A DNA stretch of 64,000 nucleotides from positions 1 through 64,000 of the forward strand of contig JAKQJM010000057.1 of assembly GCA_029561145.1 (NCBI GenBank). The letters are read 5' to 3'. The notes under the pieces were generated by a model. That model did not search any database. It was not told the origin of the DNA and saw only the letters and a list, made by a program, of their open reading frames with translations. Shown here in pieces: positions 35,454 through 44,929 of the stretch. The translations under genes were made by a program, and so were the position numbers. How positions within the stretch are numbered: the first letter of the stretch is position 1; each line of letters opens with the position of its first letter. The DNA is from Pseudomonadota bacterium (GTDB lineage Bacteria > Pseudomonadota > Gammaproteobacteria > Xanthomonadales > Rhodanobacteraceae).

Positions 35454-36056
35454 ATGAAGAATCGGCTGGACGACCCGGCGCTTGACCAGATATTCCGTAC
35501 CGCGCGGACCTACCGACGCTCGGCGGATGCCTGGCTTGATGCGCCGGTCAGCGACGCGTTGCTGAAGCAGGCCTATGATCTGGCCAAGATGGGCCCGACG
35601 AGTGCCAATGCACAGCCCTTGCGCGTGGTCTTCGTGCGCAGCGCAGCGGCCAAGGAAAAGCTGCGCCAGGCGCTTTCCGAGAGCAATGTCGAGCAGACCA
35701 TGGCGGCCCCGGTCACGGCGATCGTTGCGGCGGATCATGCGTTCTACCGGCATCTTCCCCGGCTCTACAAGGAGGAGGACGCGACACCCTGGTTCGAGGG
35801 CAAGCCGGATGCGATCGCGGCGACAGCGTTTCGCAACTCGAGCCTGCAGGGCGCCTACCTGATCATCGCGCTGCGCGCACTGGGCCTTGATTGCGGTCCG
35901 ATGTCCGGCTTCAGCAATCCACGTGTCGACGAGGCATTTTTCGCTGGCACCGAAATCAAATCGAATTTCCTCATCAATATCGGCCACGGCAATCCGGCCA
36001 ACCCCCGGCCACGCGAAGAGCGGTTCACCTTCGACGAAGCCTGTCAGATCCTTTGA
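35454..36056 (+). CDS. rutE: Nitroreductase-family protein, RutE-like malonic semialdehyde reductase
   Basis: FMN-dependent oxidoreductase of 200 residues with an excellent AAGGAG site before the ATG. Typical features are RTYRRSADAWLD near the start (FMN phosphate contacts), MGPTSANAQPLRVVFV, the central dimer region and GLDCGPMSGFSNPRVD. In E. coli RutE reduces malonic semialdehyde in the pyrimidine-degradation pathway. No other rut gene is nearby, so this copy may serve another enone or aldehyde substrate. The family is firm; the exact substrate is inferred from similarity. Confidence 0.8.
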   Translation: MKNRLDDPALDQIFRTARTYRRSADAWLDAPVSDALLKQAYDLAKMGPTSANAQPLRVVFVRSAAAKEKLRQALSESNVEQTMAAPVTAIVAADHAFYRHLPRLYKEEDATPWFEGKPDAIAATAFRNSSLQGAYLIIALRALGLDCGPMSGFSNPRVDEAFFAGTEIKSNFLINIGHGNPANPRPREERFTFDEACQIL

Positions 36057-36079
36057 ACCCACCGACTGCGGAGTAACCC

Positions 36080-36670
36080 ATGTTCAAGAAGACCCTGTTT
36101 GCGACGGCCCTGATGCTGTCCTCGGCCTCGACGTTTGCAGCGACCGAAGCCTATGTCATCGATGGTTCGCATACCCAGACCGAATTCAGCTGGAACCATT
36201 TCGGATTCTCCAATCCGAGCGCGAATTTCGACAAGATCGAAGGAACGATCAACTACGACGCCGCCGATCCGACGAAGTCGTCGGTCGACGTCACGATCGC
36301 GATCGACAGCATCAACAGCCATGTCACGAAACTCGATGAACATCTGCAGAGTGCGGACTTCTTCGATGCAGCCCAGTTCCCGACCGCCACCTTCAAGAGC
36401 ACGAAGATTGCCAAAGGGACCGCGAAGGACGAGTTCAAGGTGACCGGCGACCTGACCATCCATGGCGTGACCAAGGCGGTCACGCTCGATGCCACGCTCA
36501 ACCGTGCCGGCGCGCACCCGATGTCGAAAGCGCTGACCGTCGGATTCGATGCCAAGGTGGTGATCAAGCGCAGTGAATTCGGCGTCGGCAACTACGTGCC
36601 GAACGTCAGCGATGACGTCAAGATCCATATCACCACGGAAGCCAGCGTGCCGAAGCAGGCCGCGAAGTAA
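36080..36670 (+). CDS. YceI-family periplasmic protein
   Basis: Protein of 196 residues with a cleavable signal peptide (LFATALMLSSASTFA). The mature part is a YceI lipocalin-like barrel: YVIDGSHTQTEFSWNHFGFSN at the start, then SVDVTIAIDSINSH, GDLTIHGVTKAVTLDA and FDAKVVIKRSEFGVGNYV. The family binds isoprenoid-type lipids such as polyprenyl quinone in the periplasm. It lies 23 bp after the nitroreductase gene with its own GGAG site, so the two probably form an operon that ends at the hairpin at 36676. Confidence 0.92.
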   Translation: MFKKTLFATALMLSSASTFAATEAYVIDGSHTQTEFSWNHFGFSNPSANFDKIEGTINYDAADPTKSSVDVTIAIDSINSHVTKLDEHLQSADFFDAAQFPTATFKSTKIAKGTAKDEFKVTGDLTIHGVTKAVTLDATLNRAGAHPMSKALTVGFDAKVVIKRSEFGVGNYVPNVSDDVKIHITTEASVPKQAAK

Positions 36671-36675
36671 GCAGT

Positions 36676-36713
36676 TCGAACGATCACCGGTGCTTATGCC
36701 GGTGGTCGTTCGA
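36676..36713. terminator. Long hairpin closing the yceI unit
   Basis: Inverted repeat of 15 bp (TCGAACGATCACCGG with CCGGTGGTCGTTCGA, one G-T pair) around an 8-nt loop, 5 bp after the yceI stop and before the convergent Yip1 gene. The stem is strong but no U-tract follows. Confidence 0.6.
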
Positions 36714-36757
36714 TCGATCCGCGAGCGGGTTGCCGGATCTCCCCGGCGTGACGTCGG

Positions 36758-38017
36758 TCAGCCCTGCTTGACGCCCTGATTCTTCAGGCTCTCGAGGCCG
36801 GCCAGATCCAGCGATGTCAGCGCGGACTTGAGCACGGCCATGTCGAGCCCCTCGCCGTTGCCGCTCAGCTTCACCGAGAAGCGGTCGCCGAGAATGATGC
36901 CGAACTCGCCACTGTGGCTGTTGCTGTCCCAGCGTTCGTTGACCAGGCGGCCATCCTGCTTGTAGGTCTTCTCGTAGCCGTATTCGGTCTGCTTCTCCGA
37001 CTCGATTCCGGCAAAGCCAGCCAGGGCCATGATGCCCTTGGCACCACCCATGTCGGTGACTTCGAGTTGCAATTCGTTGTTGTCCGCATCGCGATAACTC
37101 GCATGACCGGTGCTGACCTGTACACCCATCGCACCATTGCGCTCGACCGAAATCGATGAACGCTTGAATCCCGCCAGCTTCTCGGGCAGGAAAGGCTTGA
37201 TCGCATCGGGCGGCAGCGCTTCGACCTGATCACCGCCGCCGAGCATCGAGCCGAGCATCGCGGTTGCCGCTTCGGCCTGGGCATTGGAATCGCCGCTCTT
37301 CTCGGCCGCTTCCATCTTCTTCCCCTGCTGCTCCATCTTCTGGCCAAGCGCGGCGAGCTTGCCGAGGGCGCTGTCGGTATCCACCGTCACGCTGCTGCTG
37401 GTGCTGGTGCCCATGCTGAGCGCGCTGGCGGCGCTGCCGGCTGCAGTGATGCCGCCAACAACCATGCCAACCACGATACTGAGCACGAAGCCGATGACAA
37501 TGACGACGGCGGTGTAGCCGACCGACTTGTCCGGCGGACTGCGCATGGTGTGCGGAAGGCCGACGTAGAGCAGGTAGATGCCATAGATCGCGCCGGCCAG
37601 GACAACCAGCCAGCCAATCCACGGAATGATCGTGGCAATGCCGGCGACCCAGCTTGCCGTGTAGGTATACGCCGACGTCTTGAGCGCCTGGACGATGTTT
37701 TTCTCGCCGCCAAAACTCGGTGCCAGCGCATCGATGATCAAGGCGACGAGATAGACGATACCGAGCGTCAGTGCATAGCTGACCAGCATGCCGATGATGC
37801 CGCTGACCATCGGCGTGCGCACCGTGATGCCGAACAGGCTGAATCCAATCAGGCTGCCCTTGATGAATCCTGCGATTGCGGGAATCGCGGCGAGCACGAG
37901 GATGTAGTTCTTGTACAGGTTGGCGACCGTTTCAGGCTCGGCCGCGATGACCGGCCATTCGGTCCTGGGCGACAACAGAATGGCCTTGGCACGGGCGATG
38001 AGTTTTGCGAAATCCAT
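36758..38017 (-). CDS. Yip1-domain membrane protein
   Basis: Protein of 419 residues. The N-terminal half (about 1-205) is a Yip1-type domain: the opening MDFAKLIARAKAILLSPRTEW is characteristic, and about five hydrophobic helices follow. The C-terminal half is soluble, with a charged linker (LAALGQKMEQQGKKMEAAEK) and a beta-rich domain of unknown family. Bacterial Yip1 proteins have no established role; proximity to envelope genes suggests membrane homeostasis, but that is a guess. It converges on yceI. Confidence 0.85.
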   Translation of the reverse strand: MDFAKLIARAKAILLSPRTEWPVIAAEPETVANLYKNYILVLAAIPAIAGFIKGSLIGFSLFGITVRTPMVSGIIGMLVSYALTLGIVYLVALIIDALAPSFGGEKNIVQALKTSAYTYTASWVAGIATIIPWIGWLVVLAGAIYGIYLLYVGLPHTMRSPPDKSVGYTAVVIVIGFVLSIVVGMVVGGITAAGSAASALSMGTSTSSSVTVDTDSALGKLAALGQKMEQQGKKMEAAEKSGDSNAQAEAATAMLGSMLGGGDQVEALPPDAIKPFLPEKLAGFKRSSISVERNGAMGVQVSTGHASYRDADNNELQLEVTDMGGAKGIMALAGFAGIESEKQTEYGYEKTYKQDGRLVNERWDSNSHSGEFGIILGDRFSVKLSGNGEGLDMAVLKSALTSLDLAGLESLKNQGVKQG

Positions 38018-38212
38018 GGTGTCTCCCCTACGTGATGAGTTGAAGCGCTGCGAGCGCGGTCGAACAGTCGCATTCTAGGCCACCGCAGCACGCAAGGATG
38101 GCCATCTACCCATTCCCGCATTGCGAACCGTTCGGCGGGACAAGTGTGACCTGCTTGGCATAATCCGTGCTGCTAAACTGCATGGCTATCGTCATTCCGG
38201 GAGTCTCGAGGT

Positions 38213-38431
38213 ATGTCATCGCGTAATCCTGCAGCCGAAGCGCGTATTCCGGCCAATGCAGAAAACCGCTACCGGGTCGGTCGTGCAGACCTGCCGTTGA
38301 GCTGTCCGATGCCCGCCATGTCGCTGTGGAACTCGCATCCGAAGGTCTACCTGCCGATCGAGGAACAGGGCGGCAAGGCGAAATGTCCGTACTGCGGAGC
38401 TGAATACGAACTCGAAGACGGATCGAATTGA
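38213..38431 (+). CDS. Zinc-finger (zf-CHCC) small protein
   Basis: Protein of 72 residues matching the zf-CHCC family (related to a respiratory complex I accessory subunit). Possible metal ligands are Cys at LSCPMP, His at LWNSHPKVYLP and the Cys pair in KCPYCGAEYEL. These proteins are conserved in Proteobacteria and often lie beside LPS or glycosyltransferase genes. It is followed 33 bp later by the GT4 gene in the same direction. Function unknown. Confidence 0.9.
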   Translation: MSSRNPAAEARIPANAENRYRVGRADLPLSCPMPAMSLWNSHPKVYLPIEEQGGKAKCPYCGAEYELEDGSN

Positions 38432-38464
38432 CACGCCCGCCCCCTAGCTGACGCCGAGGCCGCT

Positions 38465-39625
38465 TTGTCCGATCAAGGTTCCAATGTGACACGCCGGCGC
38501 CTTTGCGTCGTGCAGCTTGTGCCTGCTCTGGTGTCCGGGGGTGCCGAACGCTCAACCCTGGAGATCGGCAGGGCACTGGTCGAAGCCGGACATGAGTCGA
38601 TTGTCATTTCGGGCGGTGGAAGGCTGGTCGCGCGCCTGACCGCGGAGGGCAGCCGTCACATCGAATTGCCGATCGGAAGGAAATCCCTGCGAACCCCGTT
38701 TCTCGTGCCACGACTGCGTGCGATCCTCGCCGAGGCCAAGCCCGATATCGTGCATGCGCGGTCGCGCATGCCAGCCTGGCTGGGCTGGTACGCCTTGCGC
38801 GGGCTTGCCGCGCCACGCCCCCATTTCGTGACCACCGTGCACGGCCTGAACTCGCCGGGCTGGTACAGCGGCATCATGGCCCGCGGCGATCGCGTGATCT
38901 GCGTCTCCAATCTCGTTCGCGACCATGTGCTGCGTCACTATCGCCATACGAATCCGGCCCGCCTCGTGCTGATCCCGCGTGGCGTCGATTCGCTCGAATT
39001 TCCGTATGGCCATCAGCCGGACGACGAATGGCGCACGCGTTTTCTCGCCGACTATCCCGCGCTGGATGGTGCGCCGTTGCTGACACTGCCGGCACGCGGA
39101 ACGCGACTCAAGGGGCATTCCGACGCGATCGAACTGCTCGCCGATCTCAACGCGCGCGGGGTTGATTCCCGCTTGCTGCTGCTCGGTGCGCGTGAACCCG
39201 GCCGCGAGTCCTACGTGGCCGAACTCGAGACGCTGGCGGTCAAGCTCGGTGTATCCGACAAGCTCGTGATCAGCCCGCCGCGCGCCGACGTGCGCGACGT
39301 CATGGCGATCTCGACCTTGATCCTGCAGCTCAGCACGCAGCGTGAATCGTTCGGTCGCACCGTGATCGAAGCGCTTTCGCTGTGTCGACCGGTGCTCGGA
39401 TATGCGCATGGTGGTGTTGGCGAGTTGTTGACCGATCTCTATCCGATGGGCCGGGTGCCGCCCGGTGACCGTGCGCGCCTCGCCGAGCGCGCCGCCGAGC
39501 TGATGCGCGCGGCGCCGGCGATCCAGCCATTGACGCGCTATCGACTGGTCGACATGCAGGAAGCCACGCTCGCCCTGTATGCCGAGCTTGCCAACGAACC
39601 GCGTCGCCGACGCAGCGATCAATGA
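38465..39625 (+). CDS. Glycosyltransferase family 4 protein
   Basis: GT-B glycosyltransferase of 386 residues. The track start is a TTG at 38465 with GAGG upstream; a GTG at 38486 is an alternative. The N-terminal donor-side signature LVPALVSGGAERSTLEIG is typical of group 1 transferases. The C-terminal block QRESFGRTVIEALSLCRPVLGYAHGGVGEL holds the E-x7-E motif that contacts the nucleotide sugar. It overlaps the O-antigen ligase by ATGA, so its product probably feeds LPS or O-chain synthesis. Sugar specificity cannot be read. Confidence 0.9.
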   Translation: MSDQGSNVTRRRLCVVQLVPALVSGGAERSTLEIGRALVEAGHESIVISGGGRLVARLTAEGSRHIELPIGRKSLRTPFLVPRLRAILAEAKPDIVHARSRMPAWLGWYALRGLAAPRPHFVTTVHGLNSPGWYSGIMARGDRVICVSNLVRDHVLRHYRHTNPARLVLIPRGVDSLEFPYGHQPDDEWRTRFLADYPALDGAPLLTLPARGTRLKGHSDAIELLADLNARGVDSRLLLLGAREPGRESYVAELETLAVKLGVSDKLVISPPRADVRDVMAISTLILQLSTQRESFGRTVIEALSLCRPVLGYAHGGVGELLTDLYPMGRVPPGDRARLAERAAELMRAAPAIQPLTRYRLVDMQEATLALYAELANEPRRRRSDQ

Positions 39626-40905
39626 GCGAGCTTCGCCGCGGCGAACTGGCCGCCCTGTTGGTCGTACTCGGTGTGCTGGTGTTGCTGCCGATTGGTCGCA
39701 GTTCGGAACTGCCGATCCTGATCGGCGCAGTTGGGGGTCTCGTTCTGATCCTGCGCCATCGGATGGCGCCGCTGATCGATCCCGGCGTGCGCCTGGCCGT
39801 CCTGTTGTTCGTCTGCTACTGGTTGCCGATCGTGGTATCCGGGGTGGCTGCCGTCGCACCCGCGAAGACCTGGATGACGGCGCTCGACAGCCTGCGTTTC
39901 CTGCCGTTTGCGTTGTTCGTGCTGTGGGCCTTGCGCAAACCGGCGTTCTGGCCACCGTTTGTATTTGCGATCGCGGTGGTTACCGGACTCTGGTTGATCG
40001 ATGCCTGGTTGCAGTTGCTGACCGGGTACAGCCTCGGTGGTGCGCCGGAGATCGAACGCCTCTCCGGCATTTTTGGTGCCGACAACCTCAAGCTCGGGCC
40101 TGTGCTGGCAATCCTTTCACCGTTCGTGCTGCTGGTCGCTCGCGAGCGCGGCGGGCGGGTCGGCCTGCTGCTGGCGTTCGTGCTCGTGCTCGTGCCCGTG
40201 TTGATGGCAGGGTCGCGCGCCGCGTGGTTGTCGTTTGCGCTGGTGACGATGGTCTTCGGCTGGCGCGAGACGCGCAGTTTCCGACGTTTTCTTCCGCTGA
40301 TCCTCGGCGCGTTGCTTGGCGTCGCCTTCAGCGTCGGCATGGTCCTGCGTGATTCCGACGGGTTCGATGCGCGCATCGAGAGAACCCTGCTCGTGTTCAA
40401 GGGCACCGAGCAGGCCGTCGATGATGCCTCGGCGGGCCGCCTGCGCATCTGGCATGCCGCGGCGGACATGATCCGCGCGCATCCGTTCACCGGGGTCGGC
40501 GCGCGCGGCTTTCGCCATGACTACGCCGAACACGCGTCAGCCGGCGATCGGTTCGTCGATCCACAGAGCGGGCAGGGTGCCTCGCATGCGCATCAGGTCG
40601 TGCTGGAAGTGCTGAGCGAGACCGGAGTGTTTGGCTTGCTGCTGTGGATATCCGGCGCCGTGCTTGCAATCCGCTGCTGGCGGCGCGCGGCTGCCGACCA
40701 ACGTGCCCGTGCGTTCGCGCCGGGCGTCGCCCTGGCCGTGATGTGCTTCCCGTTGAACACCCACTTCGCCTTCTATTCGGCGTGGTGGGGCCTATTCTTC
40801 TGGTGGTTGCTGGCGATCTTCTGCGCCGCCCTGGCGATCCCCGCGCAGCAGGGCCAGGGCCAGACTGCCGACGACCGCCGCCGCAAGGATCAGGACGGCC
40901 CATAG
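39622..40905 (+). CDS. O-antigen ligase/polymerase family membrane protein
   Basis: Polytopic membrane protein of 427 residues with about ten to twelve hydrophobic helices. It has a large periplasmic loop containing GRLRIWHAAADMIRAHPFTGVGARGF and then SHAHQVVLEVLSETGVFGLLLW, the conserved region of the Wzy_C/WaaL superfamily. The family joins O-chain to lipid A-core or polymerises O-units; sequence alone does not separate the two. It is translationally coupled to the GT4 gene. Its last 114 nt overlap the 3' end of the convergent DUF3999 gene. Confidence 0.87.
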   Translation: MSELRRGELAALLVVLGVLVLLPIGRSSELPILIGAVGGLVLILRHRMAPLIDPGVRLAVLLFVCYWLPIVVSGVAAVAPAKTWMTALDSLRFLPFALFVLWALRKPAFWPPFVFAIAVVTGLWLIDAWLQLLTGYSLGGAPEIERLSGIFGADNLKLGPVLAILSPFVLLVARERGGRVGLLLAFVLVLVPVLMAGSRAAWLSFALVTMVFGWRETRSFRRFLPLILGALLGVAFSVGMVLRDSDGFDARIERTLLVFKGTEQAVDDASAGRLRIWHAAADMIRAHPFTGVGARGFRHDYAEHASAGDRFVDPQSGQGASHAHQVVLEVLSETGVFGLLLWISGAVLAIRCWRRAAADQRARAFAPGVALAVMCFPLNTHFAFYSAWWGLFFWWLLAIFCAALAIPAQQGQGQTADDRRRKDQDGP

Positions 40906-42207
40906 CAGTCCGCGCTTCCATCCCGGTGATTCCTTTTTCACTTCGGGCGGCGCTATGGCGCTTGCGCCCGCACTGGTCTGCAGCGCGCCGAGGCGGGCCG
41001 TCTGCGGCTCCCAGTTCGAACTGACCCGCAAACGGCCGATGGCCGTGGCGATCGGATAATCGGGATGGCGTGCGACGCGGCTGCCGACGGCAAGCAGGTA
41101 GGGCGCGTCGCCTTCGGCAAGAAAGACGATGCGTTTCGGACGATAACCTGCACTGATGCGTGGGGGTTGTGCGAGCGGCGTGGTCGAATCGAGGCGTACG
41201 TTGCGCGTGCGTGATCCGGATGAAAGCGCGATTTCCGGATTCTCGATCAGATCGTCGCCGCGCCGCAGCCGATAGGCGGTGGTCTGGCCGCGCGGGTACC
41301 AGCGCATGCTGCCATCACTGGCAGCGGCACCGGTCAGCACCTGCAGATTGGCGAGCGCATTGTCGTCGGACAGGCCGAGCCGGATCTGACTGACCGGCAA
41401 CGCGGCCGGCAGCTCGTAGCGCCACTGGATCTCGTGCGTCGCGTCATCAGTGACCATGCTGCGATACGTGGCATCGACCCACTGCAGCGGCGCGGGTGCG
41501 CCTGCCTGCTCGTAGCGGCCACTGATTTCGGCGTGCAGGCCGATCAGGTCGGGGCCGTCATCGGTACGGACCAGGCGCAGATAGGACAGTCCCGGGCGAT
41601 CCAGCCGGATGTCGCGACGATCGATGCGCGTGCCATCTTCCTCGAGCAGCAGGACGCTCGCCCCGCGCCGCGCGTAGATCCATGACTCGAGGTCGCTGCT
41701 GCCGTGGACGTCGAAACGGGCCACGACGCCCGACGTGGGCGACTCCCAGTCGAGGCTGATCGTGTCGACACCGACGTTCAGGTTGCCGGTATCGATCAAC
41801 CATTCGCGATTCGGCCGGGAACCGGTGGTCGATCGGACTTCCACCGCCTGTACTTCACGCCGCTTGCCGCGATCGTTGCCGGAGACAAAACGCACGCTTT
41901 GCAATTGCCTGGGAACGATGACTCTCGGCAGGCTCAGCAGCGCCACTGGTTCGCGATCCTCGAAGACCTGGACCGGCGTGATCTCGTTCCACGGGCCGAG
42001 CGGAACCGGATTTCCCGCGGCGTTGAAGATCGCGATGTCGCGCAGGTCCTCATCCTGCGACCAGCGGTAGGCATCGATGTCGAGATCCACCAGCCAGGCG
42101 GCCTGATCGCCGGTGGTCGTGATCGGAAAGACCGCAGCATAGTCGGCAGGACCGGTCGCCCTCGCGGCGCCCGCGGCAAGCAACGCCAACACGATCCATC
42201 GCCTCAT
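40792..42207 (-). CDS. DUF3999-family exported, membrane-anchored protein
   Basis: Protein of 471 residues. The signal peptide (RRWIVLALLAAGAARA) is followed by DYAAVFPITTTGDQAAWLVDLDIDAYRW, the start of the DUF3999 domain, and a beta-rich body. One C-terminal membrane helix (LLWAVLILAAAVVGSLALALL) is followed by a short charged tail. It starts in an ATGA overlap with the DUF2339 gene, its regular partner in other genomes. Role unknown. It overlaps the O-antigen ligase tail-to-tail by 114 nt. Confidence 0.88.
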   Translation of the reverse strand: MRRWIVLALLAAGAARATGPADYAAVFPITTTGDQAAWLVDLDIDAYRWSQDEDLRDIAIFNAAGNPVPLGPWNEITPVQVFEDREPVALLSLPRVIVPRQLQSVRFVSGNDRGKRREVQAVEVRSTTGSRPNREWLIDTGNLNVGVDTISLDWESPTSGVVARFDVHGSSDLESWIYARRGASVLLLEEDGTRIDRRDIRLDRPGLSYLRLVRTDDGPDLIGLHAEISGRYEQAGAPAPLQWVDATYRSMVTDDATHEIQWRYELPAALPVSQIRLGLSDDNALANLQVLTGAAASDGSMRWYPRGQTTAYRLRRGDDLIENPEIALSSGSRTRNVRLDSTTPLAQPPRISAGYRPKRIVFLAEGDAPYLLAVGSRVARHPDYPIATAIGRLRVSSNWEPQTARLGALQTSAGASAIAPPEVKKESPGWKRGLLWAVLILAAAVVGSLALALLRGDRQGGAEDRQQPPEE

Positions 42208-44897
42208 GCGTTGTCACCTTGTGCATTTTGGCGCGGGGGCGCCGGTGCGAGGTAGCCGACCAGGGTGCAGAGCAATCCGTAGGCGATGAACGAGGCGATG
42301 CCGAACAGGTTGCCGAGATGCTGGCGATCGATCAGCAGCAGCTTGATCAGGACCACGCCCATGAGCACGGCGCTGGCCAGCCACAGTGGCCGATTGCCGC
42401 GTCGGGAACCGATCACCCATCCGGCCACGCCGAGTATGCTCCAGACCACGGCCAGGCTGGTCTGCGACAGGCTCGCGCTGAGCAACCCGCCATCCCAGGG
42501 GATGCCGCCCAGATGATGGGCGCTGCGCAAGGTGGCCGCGGTGATCAGGACGAAGCCGCTGAACGAAAGGAGTGCGGGACGGTGCGAGCGAAAGAATGCG
42601 GATGCATCCTCGTCGCGCGTCGCAATGGCCAGCGCGATCAGTCCCGCGAACTGGAACAGCTCCAGTGGATTGAACAGCGGAATGAAGCCGAGCGGAGCGG
42701 AGTCGCCGGGATGGAACAGGCCGATCGTCATCAGTAGGCCGAGCACGATCAACTGGGAACCCAGCATGGCTGACCGATAGCGCGGAAATTCCCGCGACAG
42801 GGGCGGCGCTATCCAGTCGGGACGGCGCAGCACGAACAGGTGCGCGATCAGCAACGGCAAGCCGAGCATCGCGACCAGCCAGCCGTTGCCCAGCCCGGAG
42901 TGGATCGCGAATTCGCGCAGGCTCATTGCGGCGACCAGCGTCCATACCCACAACCAGCCAAGGTGGGCGGTGGTTTGCGCGGAATCGGCGCTGCCACGCA
43001 GGCAAAGCAACGCGCGCCAGCCGAAGACGAAAAAGGCCAGGTGGGCGAGCAGGCTCCAGGTCGAGAACAACTGGTTGTCGGTGTTGATCAGGATGCTGGT
43101 CGGCACGACCAGCCAGAACAGGATCGCCGTGGTCCAGGCCAGCGCGAGTCGACGCCATGCACGCTCCGCCTCGGCGGCCAGCCACGCGGTTCCCGCGATC
43201 AGGCCGAGGATCGCGGGCAACTCGTGGGTCGAGGCCACATGACGCATGATCTCGATCAGCCAGGCGCCGAACCACCAGGCCAGTCCCCACAGGTACAGGA
43301 GCAGGCCCAGTCCGCTGGACGCGCGGGCACGCTGATAGAGCCAGGCGGAAATCAGTGCGGCGGCGGCGATCAGGATCGCGCCGACGAAGGCGCCATTGGC
43401 AATCGGCAATTCCTCGATCGGGCGCGGCGACCAGGCAAAGGCGAAGGCGCCGGCAGCGAGCACTTGCAGAAGCAGCCCGATCCAGCGTGGCAGGCGGCGT
43501 TGCTGGCGCAGGCCAAGCCAGAGCAGGGCCGCGCCTTCGAGTGCAAACAGGCAGCCGGTGGTGCGCGCCGACAAGGCCAGCGGAATGGCCAGGGTCGAGA
43601 AGCCGAGCGCGAGCACGGCGTATGCCTCGCCGAGCACGCGGACGCGACGGATCAACGCCCAGGCAAGCACGATGTAGATCACTCCGAGGACCAGCGCCGA
43701 AATTGCCAGCGGGATGCGCTCGCCCTGCAGCAGGGCCGCCTGCAGCGAGAACGCTATCAGCGGATTGGCGAAGATCAGCGAGCCATCGACGGCATCGGGG
43801 CGCTCACGCCCGAGCTTGAGCGCGTACAGGGCCGGGATCGCGAGATAGATCGCGAAATACAGCAACAGGAACGGTTCGGTGCTGTCGAACAGCTCGGGTT
43901 TGTAGGACAGCACGCCCCAGATCGTGCCGATCGCGAACGTGAAGAAGAAGCCGAGCAGGTTGAGGATGCGCCAGGCGCGCGTCCAGGCGATCGCGAAGAT
44001 CGCGATGTTGAGCAGCGCGTAGTAGGAAAACAGCACGACATGGTTGCCGCTGCCGGTCGATATCAGGATCGGTGCGGCGAAGCCGGCGAGGATGCCGAGC
44101 ACAGCAAGCGCGAGTGCATCCTGCAGGACGGCAAGCACGCAGACGCCAGCCACGAGTACGAGCATCAAGGCGAACGCGGCAGTCGCCGGCAGCAGATGGT
44201 AAAGGCGGAACGCGGCGAACACGGTGAGCAGGAGGATGCCGATGGCGCCGCCCTGCAGGCTCAACGAAAAGCCCCGCTTGGCGTGGCGCTGGCGCCAGGC
44301 GAAAACCAGCGCGGCGACCGAAGCGAGGGCGATGCCGGTCAGGCGAAACTCGATCGGGAAGGTGAACCAGCCTTCGTCGGCGGCGTACTTGAGCAGGGCG
44401 GCGACGCCGGCGAACAACACCAGCATGCCGACCTTCACCGGGACATTGCCTTCGGTGAACCATGATTTGATCGAGCCGAGCAGGCGTTCGCCGAAATCCT
44501 CGCGATACGGCTCGGCTTCGGCAGCCGCGACCGGTCGCGGCGTTTCCGCCCAGACCGCGTCGACCCGCGGTGGCGGCGGCACCGCCGGCACGCTGTCAAT
44601 GACGAACGGCTCCGCTGCCTCGGTGATGACGGGTGTCGCGCTGCGCAGATCGAGCACGGCGCCCGGCATCGCGACCGGATCAGGACTTGCCACTGGCGTC
44701 GGCATGGCGAGCGTGCCTGATTGGGCCAGTCGCTTCTCGATGTGGCGCACGCGCGCGCCCAGATCGGCCGAGCGCCAGGTCAGGTAGCCGCACGCGGCAC
44801 CGCCGAGCAAACCGAGGATCGCTGTCGAATCGTCGGCGATCGTCGCACCGAGAATCGCACCAAACAACGCGCCGAGCACGCCCCAGACCCATCCCAT
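42204..44897 (-). CDS. DUF2339 polytopic membrane protein
   Basis: Very hydrophobic protein of 897 residues, started at the ATG at 44897 where GGGGAG precedes at about 9 nt; the track ORF adds 30 residues. After an N-terminal glycine-rich hairpin helix (WGVLGALFGAILGA) and a short soluble linker, more than twenty membrane helices fill the rest. There is no active-site motif. The family is widespread, and its pairing with DUF3999 is recurrent, so the two probably work together in the envelope. Here the pair lies 32 bp downstream of lpxL on the same strand. Confidence 0.88.
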   Translation of the reverse strand: MGWVWGVLGALFGAILGATIADDSTAILGLLGGAACGYLTWRSADLGARVRHIEKRLAQSGTLAMPTPVASPDPVAMPGAVLDLRSATPVITEAAEPFVIDSVPAVPPPPRVDAVWAETPRPVAAAEAEPYREDFGERLLGSIKSWFTEGNVPVKVGMLVLFAGVAALLKYAADEGWFTFPIEFRLTGIALASVAALVFAWRQRHAKRGFSLSLQGGAIGILLLTVFAAFRLYHLLPATAAFALMLVLVAGVCVLAVLQDALALAVLGILAGFAAPILISTGSGNHVVLFSYYALLNIAIFAIAWTRAWRILNLLGFFFTFAIGTIWGVLSYKPELFDSTEPFLLLYFAIYLAIPALYALKLGRERPDAVDGSLIFANPLIAFSLQAALLQGERIPLAISALVLGVIYIVLAWALIRRVRVLGEAYAVLALGFSTLAIPLALSARTTGCLFALEGAALLWLGLRQQRRLPRWIGLLLQVLAAGAFAFAWSPRPIEELPIANGAFVGAILIAAAALISAWLYQRARASSGLGLLLYLWGLAWWFGAWLIEIMRHVASTHELPAILGLIAGTAWLAAEAERAWRRLALAWTTAILFWLVVPTSILINTDNQLFSTWSLLAHLAFFVFGWRALLCLRGSADSAQTTAHLGWLWVWTLVAAMSLREFAIHSGLGNGWLVAMLGLPLLIAHLFVLRRPDWIAPPLSREFPRYRSAMLGSQLIVLGLLMTIGLFHPGDSAPLGFIPLFNPLELFQFAGLIALAIATRDEDASAFFRSHRPALLSFSGFVLITAATLRSAHHLGGIPWDGGLLSASLSQTSLAVVWSILGVAGWVIGSRRGNRPLWLASAVLMGVVLIKLLLIDRQHLGNLFGIASFIAYGLLCTLVGYLAPAPPRQNAQGDNA

Positions 44898-44929
44898 GCA
44901 CTGCACTCCCCTGATTCGTCCACGAACGA

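Noticed and set aside
42840-44465. 541-aa plus-strand ORF
   Set aside because: Antisense to the DUF2339 membrane protein; the Gln/Arg/Glu-rich composition is the mirror of hydrophobic codons.
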